Origin: Shinella zoogloeoides
GTDB lineage: Bacteria; Pseudomonadota; Alphaproteobacteria; Rhizobiales; Rhizobiaceae
Assembly: GCF_030733845.1 (NCBI RefSeq)
Contig: NZ_CP132311.1
Location: 1,119,501 to 1,183,500 of the forward strand
Direction of reading: 5' to 3'
DNA: 64,000 bases
Every line of letters starts with the position of its first letter. The stretch's first letter is position 1. The notes beneath the pieces are model-generated. The model did no database searches. It was not told the DNA's origin and saw only the letters and a list, made by a program, of their open reading frames with translations. Positions 19,985 to 29,053 of this stretch are shown one piece after another. A program made the position numbers and the translations under genes.

Positions 19985-20151
19985 GATGCCGTTCCTCGCT
20001 GGGCCGTTTGGGCTGGGGTCGTTTGGCGCGTATTACCACGCCGGCCCCGTCAATCAAATCGCGCGCAGGGGAGGGGAACTGCGGCATATGGCCGTGCAAG
20101 ATATGTTTTGCGGGCTTTATGCCCGATGGTCTTGCCCTTACTGTCCGCGGC

Positions 20152-20589
20152 ATGGTTGCTGATTCTGCCAAAGGCCCAAGACCGAGCCTGACCGACACGC
20201 TCTTCATGCTGTTCCTGCGGCTGGTGGCGGTGGCTTCGCTGTGGTTCGCGCTGCAGTACTGGGCGATGCTGACGGGCTTCTCCTTCAGCGGGCGGGGGCG
20301 GTTCGATCTCCTGCCGCCGGCCTGGAAGGCGGCGTCCACGGCGCTCGCCGTGCTCTTTCCCGTTGCCGCCGTCGGCCTCTGGCTTCTCGTGTCCTGGGGG
20401 CCGGTGATCTGGCTCATCGCCGCGGCCACGGAAATCGCCATGCATGAGGTCTATCCGTCCATTTTCGGAATCAACCGGCTCCTGGTTTTCATGCACCTCG
20501 CCGTTGCCGGCGTCTTCGTGCTTTTCCACCTGGCGCTCTTCATCCAGCGCCGCCGCCAGAGCCGCACGGTAAGAAGTGATTCACCCTGA
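20152..20589 (+). CDS. DUF6163-type membrane protein
   Basis: 145 aa from the ATG at 20152. An earlier in-frame ATG (20119) would only add eleven residues. Four predicted membrane helices (about residues 13-37, 55-77, 80-97 and 110-132), with a basic tail R-R-R-Q-S-R. It is similar in size and hydropathy to an uncharacterised rhizobial membrane protein family. It lies just upstream of ldtR but is separated from it by a 130-bp gap. Confidence 0.65.
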   Translation: MVADSAKGPRPSLTDTLFMLFLRLVAVASLWFALQYWAMLTGFSFSGRGRFDLLPPAWKAASTALAVLFPVAAVGLWLLVSWGPVIWLIAAATEIAMHEVYPSIFGINRLLVFMHLAVAGVFVLFHLALFIQRRRQSRTVRSDSP

Positions 20590-20719
20590 GACAGGGTCGC
20601 GTTCTGGTAAGGCGCTGTTAAGGCTGCGGTTTAAGTAGAATTTTAGATGCATTCGTTAGGTTCTCACTCAAGGCGGGAAAACAAACCACACCGCCAAACA
20701 AAACAGTGAGGCAGTAACC

Positions 20720-21232
20720 ATGAACACCAAGATCAAGACGCAGCAGGTCCCCGCCGTCGATCCGCAGGAAGACGCGATCCGCAACCTCTACCTCGAATCC
20801 CTCCACCTCGTCGAACGCCTGCACCGTCGCCTGCTCGACGTCATCAAGGACGAATTCGACCGCGCCGGCCGCTCCGACGTCAACGCCGTCCAGGCGCTGC
20901 TGCTCTTCAACATCGGCAACTCGGAACTGACCGCAGGTGAGCTGCGCTCGCGCGGCTACTATCTCGGCTCGAACGTCTCCTACAACGTCAAGAAGCTGGT
21001 CGACCTCGGCTTCATCAACCACCAGCGCTCGCGCATCGACCGTCGTTCCGTCCGCATCAGCCTGACGGAAAGCGGCCAGGAAGTCGCCGAGACCGTTGCC
21101 AAGCTCTACGAGCGTCATATCGGCTCGATCCAGAAGGTCGGCGGCATCGGCGAAGGCGAATTCAACCAGATGAACAAGCTGCTCCAGCGCCTCGACCGCT
21201 TCTGGAACGACTCGATCCTCTACCGCCTGTAA
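20720..21232 (+). CDS. ldtR: MarR-family regulator LdtR
   Basis: 170 aa. A winged-helix core (about residues 50-125) contains S-E-L-T-A-G-E-L-R-S-R-G-Y-Y-L-G-S-N-V-S as the recognition region and a D-R-R-S-V-R-I wing, flanked by long dimerisation helices. The sequence and, above all, the adjacent L,D-transpeptidase gene match LdtR, described in Liberibacter asiaticus and Sinorhizobium as the activator of ldtP and of osmotic-stress tolerance. The upstream 130 bp is the likely autoregulatory region. An intrinsic terminator follows, so ldtP has its own promoter. Confidence 0.92.
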   Translation: MNTKIKTQQVPAVDPQEDAIRNLYLESLHLVERLHRRLLDVIKDEFDRAGRSDVNAVQALLLFNIGNSELTAGELRSRGYYLGSNVSYNVKKLVDLGFINHQRSRIDRRSVRISLTESGQEVAETVAKLYERHIGSIQKVGGIGEGEFNQMNKLLQRLDRFWNDSILYRL

Positions 21233-21262
21233 TTCCGGGCACCATTTCCGACCTCCTCCATG

Positions 21263-21296
21263 AAAACCGGCCGCGTCCCCTGCGCGTCCGGTTTTT
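21263..21296 (+). terminator. Rho-independent terminator after ldtR
   Basis: AAAACCGG (21263-21270) pairs with CCGGTTTTT (21288-21296), with an inner GCG/CGC stem. It ends the ldtR transcript 30 bp after its stop codon. Confidence 0.85.
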
Positions 21297-21572
21297 CACG
21301 TTTGCATTTCCTGTCGTCTTTTCGTCTTTCCTCCTCCCGATGAACTTCACAACGTCGCGCGATCCGCGTCTACGCCTCCAAAGCCTCCCAGACACGAATT
21401 GGCCATATTGCTATGACACCCGGACACTGGGCTTAAGGTATGCGCGGACGGCAGGGCCGGTTTGCGTTTGTTAACCCTGTTCGTGATAGCTGCATCGGGT
21501 ATGGACCCTTCAGGTCGATGTGCCGCGTGCACCTCGCCGCAGATGGCGGCGTCTCAGGAGATGGTAGGATAG
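21297..21572 (+). promoter_or_regulatory. Promoter region of ldtP
   Basis: The 276 bp between the ldtR terminator and ldtP contains no plausible gene. Because LdtR-type regulators bind upstream of ldtP, operators are expected here. I could not define one confidently. The ribosome binding site is a weak TAGGAT before the ATG at 21573. Confidence 0.45.
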
Positions 21573-22895
21573 ATGTCTCGCAAAACCGGAATTGATGTGT
21601 TCTCGCGCCGCGCTTTCCTGCGCTCTGCCGCAACCTTTGGCGCTGCCGCCGTGGCCGGGCCGACGCTGGCCCAGACGGCGCTCGACGACATTCTCAATGC
21701 TCCGCGCCGCGGCAACTGGGATGACCAGTTCGATGCCGAGGCTTCGCGTACTGCCGTCACCGTAGTCTCCAACAATCCGATCTTCGGTTCCGGCAGTTCC
21801 GGCTACCTCCAGCAGGCGATCGTCAACTACCAGAGCATCGTCTCGAGCGGCGGCTGGCCGACGGTCAACACGCAGCAGAAGCTCGAAATGGGCGTTGCCG
21901 ATCCGGCCGTGCAGCAGCTTCGCCAGCGCCTGATCATCTCGGGTGACCTGCCGCCCTCGGCCGGTACGAACGGTGCCTTCGATTCCTACGTGGACGGCGC
22001 CGTCAAGCGCTTCCAGGCCCGTCACGGCCTGCCGTCCGACGGCGCCGTCGGCGAGTATACGCTGAAAGCGCTGAACGTTCCTGCCGATGTCCGCCTCGGC
22101 CAGCTCCAGACGAACCTCGTGCGCCTGCAGGCGATGTCCGGCGATCTTGGCCGCCGCTACGTCATGGTTAACATCCCGGCCGCCTATATCGAAGCCGTCG
22201 AGGACGGCCGCGTCGCCTCGCGCCACACCGCCATCGTCGGCAAGATCGATCGCCAGTCGCCGGTGCTGAACTCCAAGATCTATGAGGTGATCCTCAATCC
22301 CTACTGGACCGCGCCGCGTTCGATCATCCAGAAGGACATCATGCCGCTGATGCGCAAGGATTCGACCTACCTGTCGCGCAACTCGATCCGCCTCTTCGAC
22401 GGTTCGGGCGCCGAGGTTTCGCCGGAGACGGTCGACTGGAATGCCGAAAAGGCACCGAACCTGATGTTCCGTCAGGACCCGGGCAAGATCAACGCGATGT
22501 CCTCGACGAAGATCAACTTCCACAACGAGCATCAGGTCTACATGCACGATACGCCCCAGCAGGGCCTGTTCAACAAGCTGATGCGCTTCGAATCGTCGGG
22601 CTGCGTGCGCGTGCAGAACGTGCGCGACCTTTCGCTCTGGCTGCTCAAGGACACGCCCGGCTGGTCGCGCCAGCAGATGGAGGCGACCATCAAGAGCGGC
22701 GTCAACACGCCGATCAAGCTTGCCGAGGAAGTTCCTGTTTTCTTCACCTACATCACCGCCTGGTCGGCCAAGGACCGCGTCGTGCAGTTCCGCGACGACA
22801 TCTACCAGAAGGACGGCGCCACCGAACTCGCCCTCCAGACCGGCTACAACCAGGAAGGCGGACAGGCCGTCGACAGCGACCTCCTGCCGCAATAA
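21573..22895 (+). CDS. ldtP: L,D-transpeptidase (YkuD) LdtP
   Basis: 440 aa. The N-terminus has a twin-arginine-like signal, S-R-R-A-F-L-R-S followed by an alanine-rich hydrophobic segment and cleavage near T-L-A-Q, so export may be through Tat. A PG_binding_1 domain lies around residues 110-170 (V-K-R-F-Q-A-R-H-G-L). The YkuD catalytic domain has His325 in M-H-D-T-P and the nucleophile Cys344 in S-S-G-C-V-R. It cross-links peptidoglycan 3-3 or attaches lipoproteins. It lies next to its regulator ldtR and is followed by a terminator. Confidence 0.94.
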   Translation: MSRKTGIDVFSRRAFLRSAATFGAAAVAGPTLAQTALDDILNAPRRGNWDDQFDAEASRTAVTVVSNNPIFGSGSSGYLQQAIVNYQSIVSSGGWPTVNTQQKLEMGVADPAVQQLRQRLIISGDLPPSAGTNGAFDSYVDGAVKRFQARHGLPSDGAVGEYTLKALNVPADVRLGQLQTNLVRLQAMSGDLGRRYVMVNIPAAYIEAVEDGRVASRHTAIVGKIDRQSPVLNSKIYEVILNPYWTAPRSIIQKDIMPLMRKDSTYLSRNSIRLFDGSGAEVSPETVDWNAEKAPNLMFRQDPGKINAMSSTKINFHNEHQVYMHDTPQQGLFNKLMRFESSGCVRVQNVRDLSLWLLKDTPGWSRQQMEATIKSGVNTPIKLAEEVPVFFTYITAWSAKDRVVQFRDDIYQKDGATELALQTGYNQEGGQAVDSDLLPQ

Positions 22896-22917
22896 TCGGG
22901 ATAATGTGAAAACGACG

Positions 22918-22952
22918 AGCCGCATCCTCCCGAAGGAGGGTGCGGCTTTTTG
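22918..22952 (+). terminator. Rho-independent terminator after ldtP
   Basis: AGCCGCATCCTCC and GGAGGGTGCGGCT form a 12-13 bp stem followed directly by TTTTTG. Confidence 0.92.
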
Positions 22953-22981
22953 ATTCCGAGATGGGTGGAATGGCCGGTCGC

Positions 22982-23010
22982 TTGAAAATGTGTCCTCTAT
23001 GGGGTACATT
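22982..23010 (+). promoter_or_regulatory. Promoter and operator of the toxin-antitoxin pair
   Basis: TTGAAA (22982-22987), a 17-bp spacer and TACATT (23005-23010) form a near-consensus sigma-70-type promoter. The spacer and -10 are covered by an imperfect palindrome (22988-23009, ATGT..CC......GG..ACAT), a natural operator for the HTH antitoxin. The toxin ATG lies only six bases after the -10, so the mRNA is probably leaderless. Confidence 0.7.
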
Positions 23011-23016
23011 TCCTTG

Positions 23017-23313
23017 ATGTTCACCCTGGTCGCGAGCAGCGTATTCGAGAAATGGTTCGGCGGCCTCAAGGATTACCGTGCGAGCGCTCGCATTCGCCAG
23101 CGACTTGCCCGGCTGGAGCAGGGGCATGTCGGAGATGCAAAGCCCGTTGGCGAGGGCGTCAGCGAGATGCGTATCGATCACGGCCCGGGCTATCGCGTCT
23201 ATTTCATGCGCAGCGGTTCGGTCGTCATCGTTCTCCTCTGCGGTGGGGACAAGGGAAGCCAGAGCAGGGACATCAAGGAAGCCAAACGGATCGCGCGGGA
23301 GTGGAAGGAGTGA
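23017..23313 (+). CDS. RelE/HigB-like toxin
   Basis: 98 aa, with the compact basic fold of RelE-superfamily mRNA interferases of the phage-derived HigB/COG3657 type: F-E-K-W-F-G-G-L-K-D near the start, R-I-R-Q-R-L-A-R-L in helix 2, then G-V-S-E-M-R-I-D-H-G-P-G-Y-R-V-Y-F and I-V-L-L-C-G-G-D-K-G-S-Q. The ATG at 23017 is chosen because codons further upstream (GTG 22990, ATG 22999) precede the predicted -10 box. The toxin comes first and the antitoxin second, the reversed order characteristic of HigBA. Confidence 0.9.
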   Translation: MFTLVASSVFEKWFGGLKDYRASARIRQRLARLEQGHVGDAKPVGEGVSEMRIDHGPGYRVYFMRSGSVVIVLLCGGDKGSQSRDIKEAKRIAREWKE

Positions 23314-23315
23314 AA

Positions 23316-23624
23316 ATGGAAGAGAAGACAACGTTCAAACCGTTCGACCTCGCGCATAATCTCGACAGTGAGGAAGAGATCGTCGAATTCCTCTCGGCAG
23401 CCTTCGAGGAGGGAGACGCGGCACATATTGCCCATTGTCTCGGCATCGTCGCGCGCGCGCGCAACATGGCGCAACTCGCTCGCGACGTTGGCATGAGCCG
23501 GCCGGCGCTCTATAAAGCGCTGAGCGGCGAGGGGAATCCGGAATTCGCGACCGTCATGAAGATCATGCATGCGCTCGGCATCGGCATCGCGCCGGTATCG
23601 CGCAAGGGCGATGAGGCGGCCTGA
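23316..23624 (+). CDS. HigA-like HTH antitoxin
   Basis: 102 aa, starting two bases after the toxin stop codon (GTG at 23310 is an alternative overlapping start). An XRE-type HTH lies in the second half: N-M-A-Q-L-A-R-D-V-G-M-S-R-P-A-L-Y-K-A-L, then N-P-E-F-A-T-V-M-K-I. This is the COG3636 antitoxin family, which neutralises HigB-like toxins and represses the shared promoter. The acidic N-terminus is probably the toxin-binding part. Confidence 0.92.
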   Translation: MEEKTTFKPFDLAHNLDSEEEIVEFLSAAFEEGDAAHIAHCLGIVARARNMAQLARDVGMSRPALYKALSGEGNPEFATVMKIMHALGIGIAPVSRKGDEAA

Positions 23625-23762
23625 CAGCGCGGGAGCCGCGAAGGCGCTTGTCGCTTTTATCGCATAAGGCGTGCGGAAATGGCGCAAACCGTGGAGCGGA
23701 TATTGCCCTTGCCATGCGAGGACGGTAAACACCGTGCCACCCACCCTTAAGGAGCCTCGAGG

Positions 23763-25061
23763 ATGAGCCAGTCTTCCGCCACCGACGTTTTCTTCACGCG
23801 TTCCCTTGCCGATACCGATCCGGAAATCTTCGGCTCGATCCAGAAGGAACTCGGTCGCCAGCGCCATGAGATCGAACTGATCGCCTCGGAGAACATCGTT
23901 TCGCGCGCCGTGCTCGAAGCCCAGGGCTCGATCATGACGAACAAGTATGCCGAAGGCTATCCTGGCAAGCGCTACTATGGCGGCTGCCAGTTCGTCGATA
24001 TCGCGGAAGAACTTGCCATCGAGCGCGCCAAGAAGCTGTTCGGCGTCAACTTCGCCAACGTGCAGCCCAATTCCGGCTCGCAGATGAACCAGGCCGTCTT
24101 CCTCGCGCTCTTGCAGCCGGGCGACACCTTCATGGGTCTTGACCTCAATTCGGGCGGTCACCTGACGCACGGCTCGCCGGTCAACATGTCCGGCAAGTGG
24201 TTCAACGTCGTCTCCTACGGTGTGCGCGAAGGCGACCATCTGCTCGACATGGACGACGTCGCCGAGAAGGCGCGCAAGAACAAGCCGAAGCTCATCATCG
24301 CCGGCGGCACCGCCTATTCGCGCATCTGGGACTGGAAGCGCTTCCGCGAGATCGCCGATGAAGTCGGCGCCTACCTGATGGTCGACATGGCCCACATTGC
24401 CGGCCTCGTCGCCGGTGGCCAGCATCCGTCGCCGTTCCCGCATTGCCACGTTGCCACGACCACGACGCACAAGTCGCTGCGCGGCCCGCGTGGCGGCGTC
24501 GTGCTGACGAACGACGAGGATATCGCCAAGAAGATCAACTCGGCCGTCTTCCCGGGCCTCCAGGGCGGTCCGCTGATGCACATCATCGCGGCCAAGGCCG
24601 TCGCCTTCGGCGAAGCGCTGCAGCCGGAGTTCCAGGAATACGCCGCACAGGTCGTCAAGAACGCCAAGGCGCTTGCCGAGACGCTGAAGGCCGGCGGCCT
24701 CGACATCGTCTCCGGTGGCACCGACAATCACCTGATGCTGGTCGACCTGCGCAAGAAGAACGCGACCGGCAAGCGTGCGGAAGCCGCGCTCGGCCGCGCC
24801 TACGTCACCTGCAACAAGAACGGCATCCCGTTCGACCCTGAAAAGCCGTTCGTCACCTCGGGCGTCCGCCTCGGCACGCCGGCCGGCACGACCCGCGGCT
24901 TCAAGGAAGCCGAGTTCAAGGAAATCGGCAACCTGATCGTCGAGGTTCTCGACGGCCTGAAGGTCGCCAATTCCGACGAGGGCAATGCGGGCGTCGAGGC
25001 GGCCGTGCGGGAAAAGGTCGTCAAGCTGACGGACCGCTTCCCGATGTATCCCTATATGTAA
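23763..25061 (+). CDS. glyA: Serine hydroxymethyltransferase
   Basis: 432 aa, with TTAAGGAG upstream of the ATG. The PLP-binding lysine is in [13 protein letters not shown], preceded by the conserved V-D-M-A-H-I-A-G-L. It interconverts serine and glycine with tetrahydrofolate, feeding one-carbon units to purine, thymidylate and methionine synthesis. nrdR begins 16 bp downstream, so it leads the glyA-nrdR-ribD-ribE transcript. Confidence 0.97.
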   Translation: MSQSSATDVFFTRSLADTDPEIFGSIQKELGRQRHEIELIASENIVSRAVLEAQGSIMTNKYAEGYPGKRYYGGCQFVDIAEELAIERAKKLFGVNFANVQPNSGSQMNQAVFLALLQPGDTFMGLDLNSGGHLTHGSPVNMSGKWFNVVSYGVREGDHLLDMDDVAEKARKNKPKLIIAGGTAYSRIWDWKRFREIADEVGAYLMVDMAHIAGLVAGGQHPSPFPHCHVATTTTHKSLRGPRGGVVLTNDEDIAKKINSAVFPGLQGGPLMHIIAAKAVAFGEALQPEFQEYAAQVVKNAKALAETLKAGGLDIVSGGTDNHLMLVDLRKKNATGKRAEAALGRAYVTCNKNGIPFDPEKPFVTSGVRLGTPAGTTRGFKEAEFKEIGNLIVEVLDGLKVANSDEGNAGVEAAVREKVVKLTDRFPMYPYM

Positions 25062-25077
25062 CCCGTAAGGATAGAGA

Positions 25078-25557
25078 ATGCGCTGCCCCTATTGCGGTTC
25101 GGAAGATTCGCAGGTGAAGGATTCCCGTCCCGCAGAGGACGGGGCCGCCATTCGCCGCCGTCGCATCTGCCCGGATTGCGGCGGTCGTTTCACGACCTTC
25201 GAACGGGTGCAGCTACGCGAGTTGATGGTCGCCAAGAAGACGGGCCGCAAGGCCCCCTTCGACCGCGACAAGCTCCTGAAATCCTTCGAGATCGCGCTTC
25301 GCAAGCGGCCCGTCGACCGGGACCGCATCGAACGCGCGGTCTCAGGGATCGTCCGCCGGCTGGAAAGCTCCGGCGAGACGGAAATCTCGTCCGAGGAAAT
25401 CGGCCTCCAGGTGCTGGAAGCGCTGAAGGCGCTCGATGACGTGGGCTTCGTGCGCTACGCCTCGGTCTACCGCGACTTCTCCCATGTCGACGATTTCGAG
25501 AAGATTCTCGCTGAAGTCGCCGCCAAGATCGCCCGGGATCCGGGCGCAGACGGCTAG
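25078..25557 (+). CDS. nrdR: Transcriptional repressor NrdR
   Basis: 159 aa. The zinc ribbon is C-P-Y-C (residues 3-6) paired with C-P-D-C (about 34-37), followed by an ATP-cone domain (A-P-F-D-R-D-K-L, residues about 58-65, to about 140). NrdR represses ribonucleotide reductase genes according to dATP/ATP occupancy of the cone. The stop TAG abuts the ATG of ribD. The glyA-nrdR-rib order is common in alphaproteobacteria. Confidence 0.97.
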   Translation: MRCPYCGSEDSQVKDSRPAEDGAAIRRRRICPDCGGRFTTFERVQLRELMVAKKTGRKAPFDRDKLLKSFEIALRKRPVDRDRIERAVSGIVRRLESSGETEISSEEIGLQVLEALKALDDVGFVRYASVYRDFSHVDDFEKILAEVAAKIARDPGADG

Positions 25558-26655
25558 ATGTCCGGCCGCACGGAAGACGAGCGCTTCATGGCGGCGGCGA
25601 TCCGCCTCTGCCGCCGCAATCTCGGCCTGACGGCCACCAATCCCTCCGTCGCCTGCCTGATCGTCAAGGACGGCGTGATCGTCGCGTCCGCCGTGACGGC
25701 GCCCGGCGGACGCCCGCACGCGGAAACGCAGGCGCTGGCCGAGGCCGGCGAGGCGGCGCGCGGCGCGACGGCCTATGTCACCCTCGAACCCTGTTCGCAC
25801 CACGGCAAGACGCCACCCTGCGCCGATGCGCTGATCGCCGCCGGTGTCGCGCGCGTCGTCGTCTCGGTGACCGATCCGGACGAGCGCGTGGCGGGCAGGG
25901 GGCTTTCGATGCTGCGCGACGCCGGCATCGCCGTCGAGACCGGCGTGCTGGAGTCGGACGGCCGCAATGCGCTTGCCGCTTACCTCACTCGCCAGACGAA
26001 AAAGCGGCCGCATGTGACTCTGAAACTTGCCGTTTCCACGGATGGCATGCTCGGCCGGCTGGGGGCGGGACAGGTAGCGATCACCGGCCCGGCCTCGCGC
26101 GGACAGGTCCATGTCCTGAGGGCGGAGACGGATGCGATCCTCATCGGCATCGGCACGGCGCTCGCCGACGACCCTGAACTCACCTGCCGCCTGCCGGGCC
26201 TCGAAACCCGCTCTCCGGTGCGCATCGTGCTCGACCCGCGGCTGGAGCTTTCCCCCGCGTCGAAGCTGGCGCGGACGGCGCGGCAGGTGCCGGTCATCGT
26301 CGTGACGGCGAAGGACAGGAAGAGCGAGCCGGCATTTGCCGCGCGGCAGGAGGCGTTGGAGGCACTCGGCGTCGAGGTGCTGATCTGCGATCCGCGCGAG
26401 CTTGACGCTCTGCTCGCCGCGCTCGCTACGCGCGGCATCTCCTCGCTTCTTGTCGAGGGCGGCGCGCGCGCGGCGCGATCCTTCCTCGATGCCGGTCTCG
26501 TCGACCGGATCATGCTTTTCACCGGCGCGGCGGCTATTGGCAAGGAGGGGGTCGCATCCCCATTTGTTTCCGGGCGGATGCCGGACGGGTTTTCGCTTCG
26601 CCATGCGGCCCGCTATGGTGCGGACAGTTTGCAAGAATACGAAAGAGACGATTGA
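25558..26655 (+). CDS. ribD: Bifunctional riboflavin biosynthesis deaminase/reductase
   Basis: 365 aa. The N-terminal cytidine-deaminase-like domain has H-A-E (P-H-A-E-T-Q) and P-C-S-H-H-G-K-T-P-P-C, the zinc ligands. The C-terminal reductase domain begins near residue 150 (R-P-H-V-T-L-K-L-A-V-S-T-D-G). It deaminates and then reduces the pyrimidine intermediate after GTP cyclohydrolase II. The start codon immediately follows nrdR, and the TGA shares one base with the ribE ATG (TGATG at 26653), indicating translational coupling. Confidence 0.96.
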   Translation: MSGRTEDERFMAAAIRLCRRNLGLTATNPSVACLIVKDGVIVASAVTAPGGRPHAETQALAEAGEAARGATAYVTLEPCSHHGKTPPCADALIAAGVARVVVSVTDPDERVAGRGLSMLRDAGIAVETGVLESDGRNALAAYLTRQTKKRPHVTLKLAVSTDGMLGRLGAGQVAITGPASRGQVHVLRAETDAILIGIGTALADDPELTCRLPGLETRSPVRIVLDPRLELSPASKLARTARQVPVIVVTAKDRKSEPAFAARQEALEALGVEVLICDPRELDALLAALATRGISSLLVEGGARAARSFLDAGLVDRIMLFTGAAAIGKEGVASPFVSGRMPDGFSLRHAARYGADSLQEYERDD

Positions 26656-27272
26656 TGTTTACCGGCATTGTCACGGATATCGGAACGGTGGAGAAGGTCG
26701 AGCCCATGAACGAGGGGGTCCGCCTGCGCGTGCGCACCAACTACGACCCCGCCACGATCGACATGGGCGCCTCCATCGCCCATTCCGGCACCTGCCTCAC
26801 GGTGACGGCACTGCCGGAAGAGGGGGCCAATGCCCGCTGGTTCGAGGTCGAGGCTTGGGAAGAGGCGCTGCGCCTGACGACGATCGCCACATGGAAGCCC
26901 GGCACGCACATCAATCTCGAGCGCTCGCTGAAGATCGGCGACGAGCTCGGCGGCCACATCGTCTCCGGCCATGTCGACGGCAAGGCGGAAATCCTCTCCA
27001 TCGAGGCGGAAGGGGACGCGACGCGCTTTCGCATCCGCGCGCCGGAGGGGCTGGAGCGCTTCGTCGCCCCGAAGGGCTCGATCGCGCTCGACGGCACCTC
27101 GCTCACCGTCAACGCGGTGGATGGCGCCGTCTTCGACGTGCTCCTCATCCGCCATACGCTGGAAGTGACCACCTGGGGCGAGCGCAAGGCGGGCGACTTC
27201 GTCAACTTCGAGGTCGATACGATGGCGCGCTACGCGGCACGGCTTGCGGAGTTCCCCACGCCCAAGGCGTGA
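26655..27272 (+). CDS. ribE: Riboflavin synthase alpha chain
   Basis: 205 aa. M-F-T-G-I-V at the N-terminus and two lumazine-binding repeats (about residues 1-98 and 99-195), each with S-G-x-x-L-T-V-type motifs (S-G-T-C-L-T-V and G-T-S-L-T-V-N). It dismutates two 6,7-dimethyl-8-ribityllumazine molecules to riboflavin. The partner lumazine synthase (ribH) is 2 kb further on, separated by two unrelated genes. Confidence 0.96.
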   Translation: MFTGIVTDIGTVEKVEPMNEGVRLRVRTNYDPATIDMGASIAHSGTCLTVTALPEEGANARWFEVEAWEEALRLTTIATWKPGTHINLERSLKIGDELGGHIVSGHVDGKAEILSIEAEGDATRFRIRAPEGLERFVAPKGSIALDGTSLTVNAVDGAVFDVLLIRHTLEVTTWGERKAGDFVNFEVDTMARYAARLAEFPTPKA

Positions 27273-27406
27273 CGGTGGCGTGACAGCCGGGAGGCTTCGT
27301 TCGATATCGAGACAGGAAAGGCCGAGGATTCCGCGCTCCGGGTAACGATATCGATACTTCTCGGCTTCTAGGGTGCGTGCATCGGACCCTTGGAGACCGT
27401 TCACGC

Positions 27407-28543
27407 ATGACGCCTGACTACAACACGCTCCTCCTGGCGATCGGGCTGTCCGGCTTCTGCCTTTCGGCGACGCTGTTCGCCACATGGATGTCCGCCCGCG
27501 TCGAACGCTTCCTGCTTTCCTGGTCCCTCGGCATCGGCTGCATCGTGCCTGCTGTCGCCACCTACAGCTTCTATTTTGAAAACCCGGATTTCCGCATCGG
27601 CTGCATGGCCTTCATGCTTCATTTCCTGGGTTTCGCTTTCATCTACGGTGCCGCTTACCGCTTTCGCACCGGGCGCAGCGGCCGCCGACGCATGGTCGCG
27701 GTCTTCGTGGCGGGGTCCGTCGTTGCGCTGCCATGGCTCGTGGTCGGCTATGACGGGGTCGGCTTCATCGCCCTCAACCTGTTTGTGGCCGGCTGCCTTG
27801 CCGCAACGGCATCGGAATACTGGTATGGCCGGAAAGAGGCCCCCCTGCCGCTGACGGGGATCGTCGTTCTCTACCTGCTGACGGCCGTGTCCTTCGTTCT
27901 GTGCGCCGCCGTGCTCATCCATGACGGCCAATGGGTGATGGGCCACGCGCCGAGCAATTGGGCGGAAAACCTCAATCTCGTCATGGCGATCATCGGCATC
28001 ACCGGCATCGGCGCCATGTCGCTGGCGCTGAACCAGTGGCGTGTCGCCGGCAGCCACCAGCGCGCCGCCAATACGGACGCCCTGACGGGTCTCCTGAACC
28101 GTCGCGCGCTTTTCGAGCGCTACGGCGAGGAGGCCGTCAACGAGCACAGGGCCGCCATCGCCTTCGACCTCGACAGCTTCAAGTCGGTCAACGACCGTTA
28201 CGGCCATGCGGCCGGCGATGCGGTGCTGAAAGTCTTCGCGGACGTGCTGCGCGATGCCTGCGGCACGGCGGCCTGCGTGGCGCGCCTTGGCGGGGAGGAG
28301 TTCATCGTCGTGCTGGACCGGACCTTGGCGGAGCGGGCGCAGCGCGTCGCCGAGCACGTCCGTTCGGATTTCGCGGCAAAGCTCATCCCGATCGGCGGAC
28401 GCTCCATCACCTGCACCGTGAGCGCTGGCATCGCCCTGGGCAATGCGCAGTGCACGAGCTTCGATTCCCTGCTCAGCAATGCCGACAAGGCGCTCTACAT
28501 ATCCAAGCGCAACGGCCGCAACCTCGTTTCGCTGGCCGCCTGA
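27407..28543 (+). CDS. Membrane-bound diguanylate cyclase (GGDEF)
   Basis: 378 aa. Six to seven membrane helices occupy residues 1-210, followed by a GGDEF domain (about 220-375) with active-site GGEEF at 295-299 and the metal/GTP residues in F-D-L-D-S-F-K-S-V-N-D. The R-x-x-D inhibitory I-site expected just before the active site is absent. It should synthesise c-di-GMP at the inner membrane without product inhibition at that site. The sensory part is unassigned. It lies between ribE and ribH, which are otherwise usually neighbours. Confidence 0.93.
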   Translation: MTPDYNTLLLAIGLSGFCLSATLFATWMSARVERFLLSWSLGIGCIVPAVATYSFYFENPDFRIGCMAFMLHFLGFAFIYGAAYRFRTGRSGRRRMVAVFVAGSVVALPWLVVGYDGVGFIALNLFVAGCLAATASEYWYGRKEAPLPLTGIVVLYLLTAVSFVLCAAVLIHDGQWVMGHAPSNWAENLNLVMAIIGITGIGAMSLALNQWRVAGSHQRAANTDALTGLLNRRALFERYGEEAVNEHRAAIAFDLDSFKSVNDRYGHAAGDAVLKVFADVLRDACGTAACVARLGGEEFIVVLDRTLAERAQRVAEHVRSDFAAKLIPIGGRSITCTVSAGIALGNAQCTSFDSLLSNADKALYISKRNGRNLVSLAA

Positions 28544-28549
28544 CCGGTC

Positions 28550-29053
28550 TCACGCGCCCGGTTCGCCCTCCCAGTAATCGACCTCTTCGCCTGCGCGGCC
28601 GATGGTGCGGAACTCCGTCGTGCCGCCCGTCGATACCCGTGTCTTGGCGAGGAATTTGCCGGAGTCGGGATATTCGCAGATCTCCGTCGCCGCGATGGAG
28701 GAGATGGAGAGATATTTCAGCGGCACCGTGCCCGTATTGACGATCTGATGCGCCGTTTCCGGTCCACCGGCCGGTGCGCCGAGCACGTCGCCGGGGCCGA
28801 TCAGATGCCGCTCTTCGCCAAAGCGGTAGGTGCCGTGGCCCTCGAGGATGACGAAAAGCTCGTCCTCGACGTGATGATTATGGAAGGGACATCCGGACTT
28901 TCCGGGCGGCACTTCGCCATATCCGATGCCGAGGTCCTTGAGGCCGAGCAGGGCGCCGAAGGAGGTGTCGCGGGATTCGTAGAAGGTGCCCTGCGTCCAG
29001 TGCTCCAGTTGCAATTTCGCAGGATTGACGATCGGCGGATTTTGCGTGCTCAT
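28550..29053 (-). CDS. Cupin domain protein
   Basis: 167 aa from the ATG at 29051-29053 (GGAGACCTTCC upstream). The two cupin motifs are H-N-H-H-V-E-D-E-L-F..L-E-G-H-G-T-Y-R-F-G (motif 1, metal ligands His/His/Glu) and G-P-G-D..G-G-P-E-T-A-H-Q-I-V-N (motif 2). It is a single-domain cytosolic cupin. Possible roles include a sugar or phenolic dioxygenase or isomerase, or a binding protein. It ends only 6 bp from the end of the convergent GGDEF gene and is divergent from ribH. Confidence 0.88.
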   Translation of the reverse strand: MSTQNPPIVNPAKLQLEHWTQGTFYESRDTSFGALLGLKDLGIGYGEVPPGKSGCPFHNHHVEDELFVILEGHGTYRFGEERHLIGPGDVLGAPAGGPETAHQIVNTGTVPLKYLSISSIAATEICEYPDSGKFLAKTRVSTGGTTEFRTIGRAGEEVDYWEGEPGA

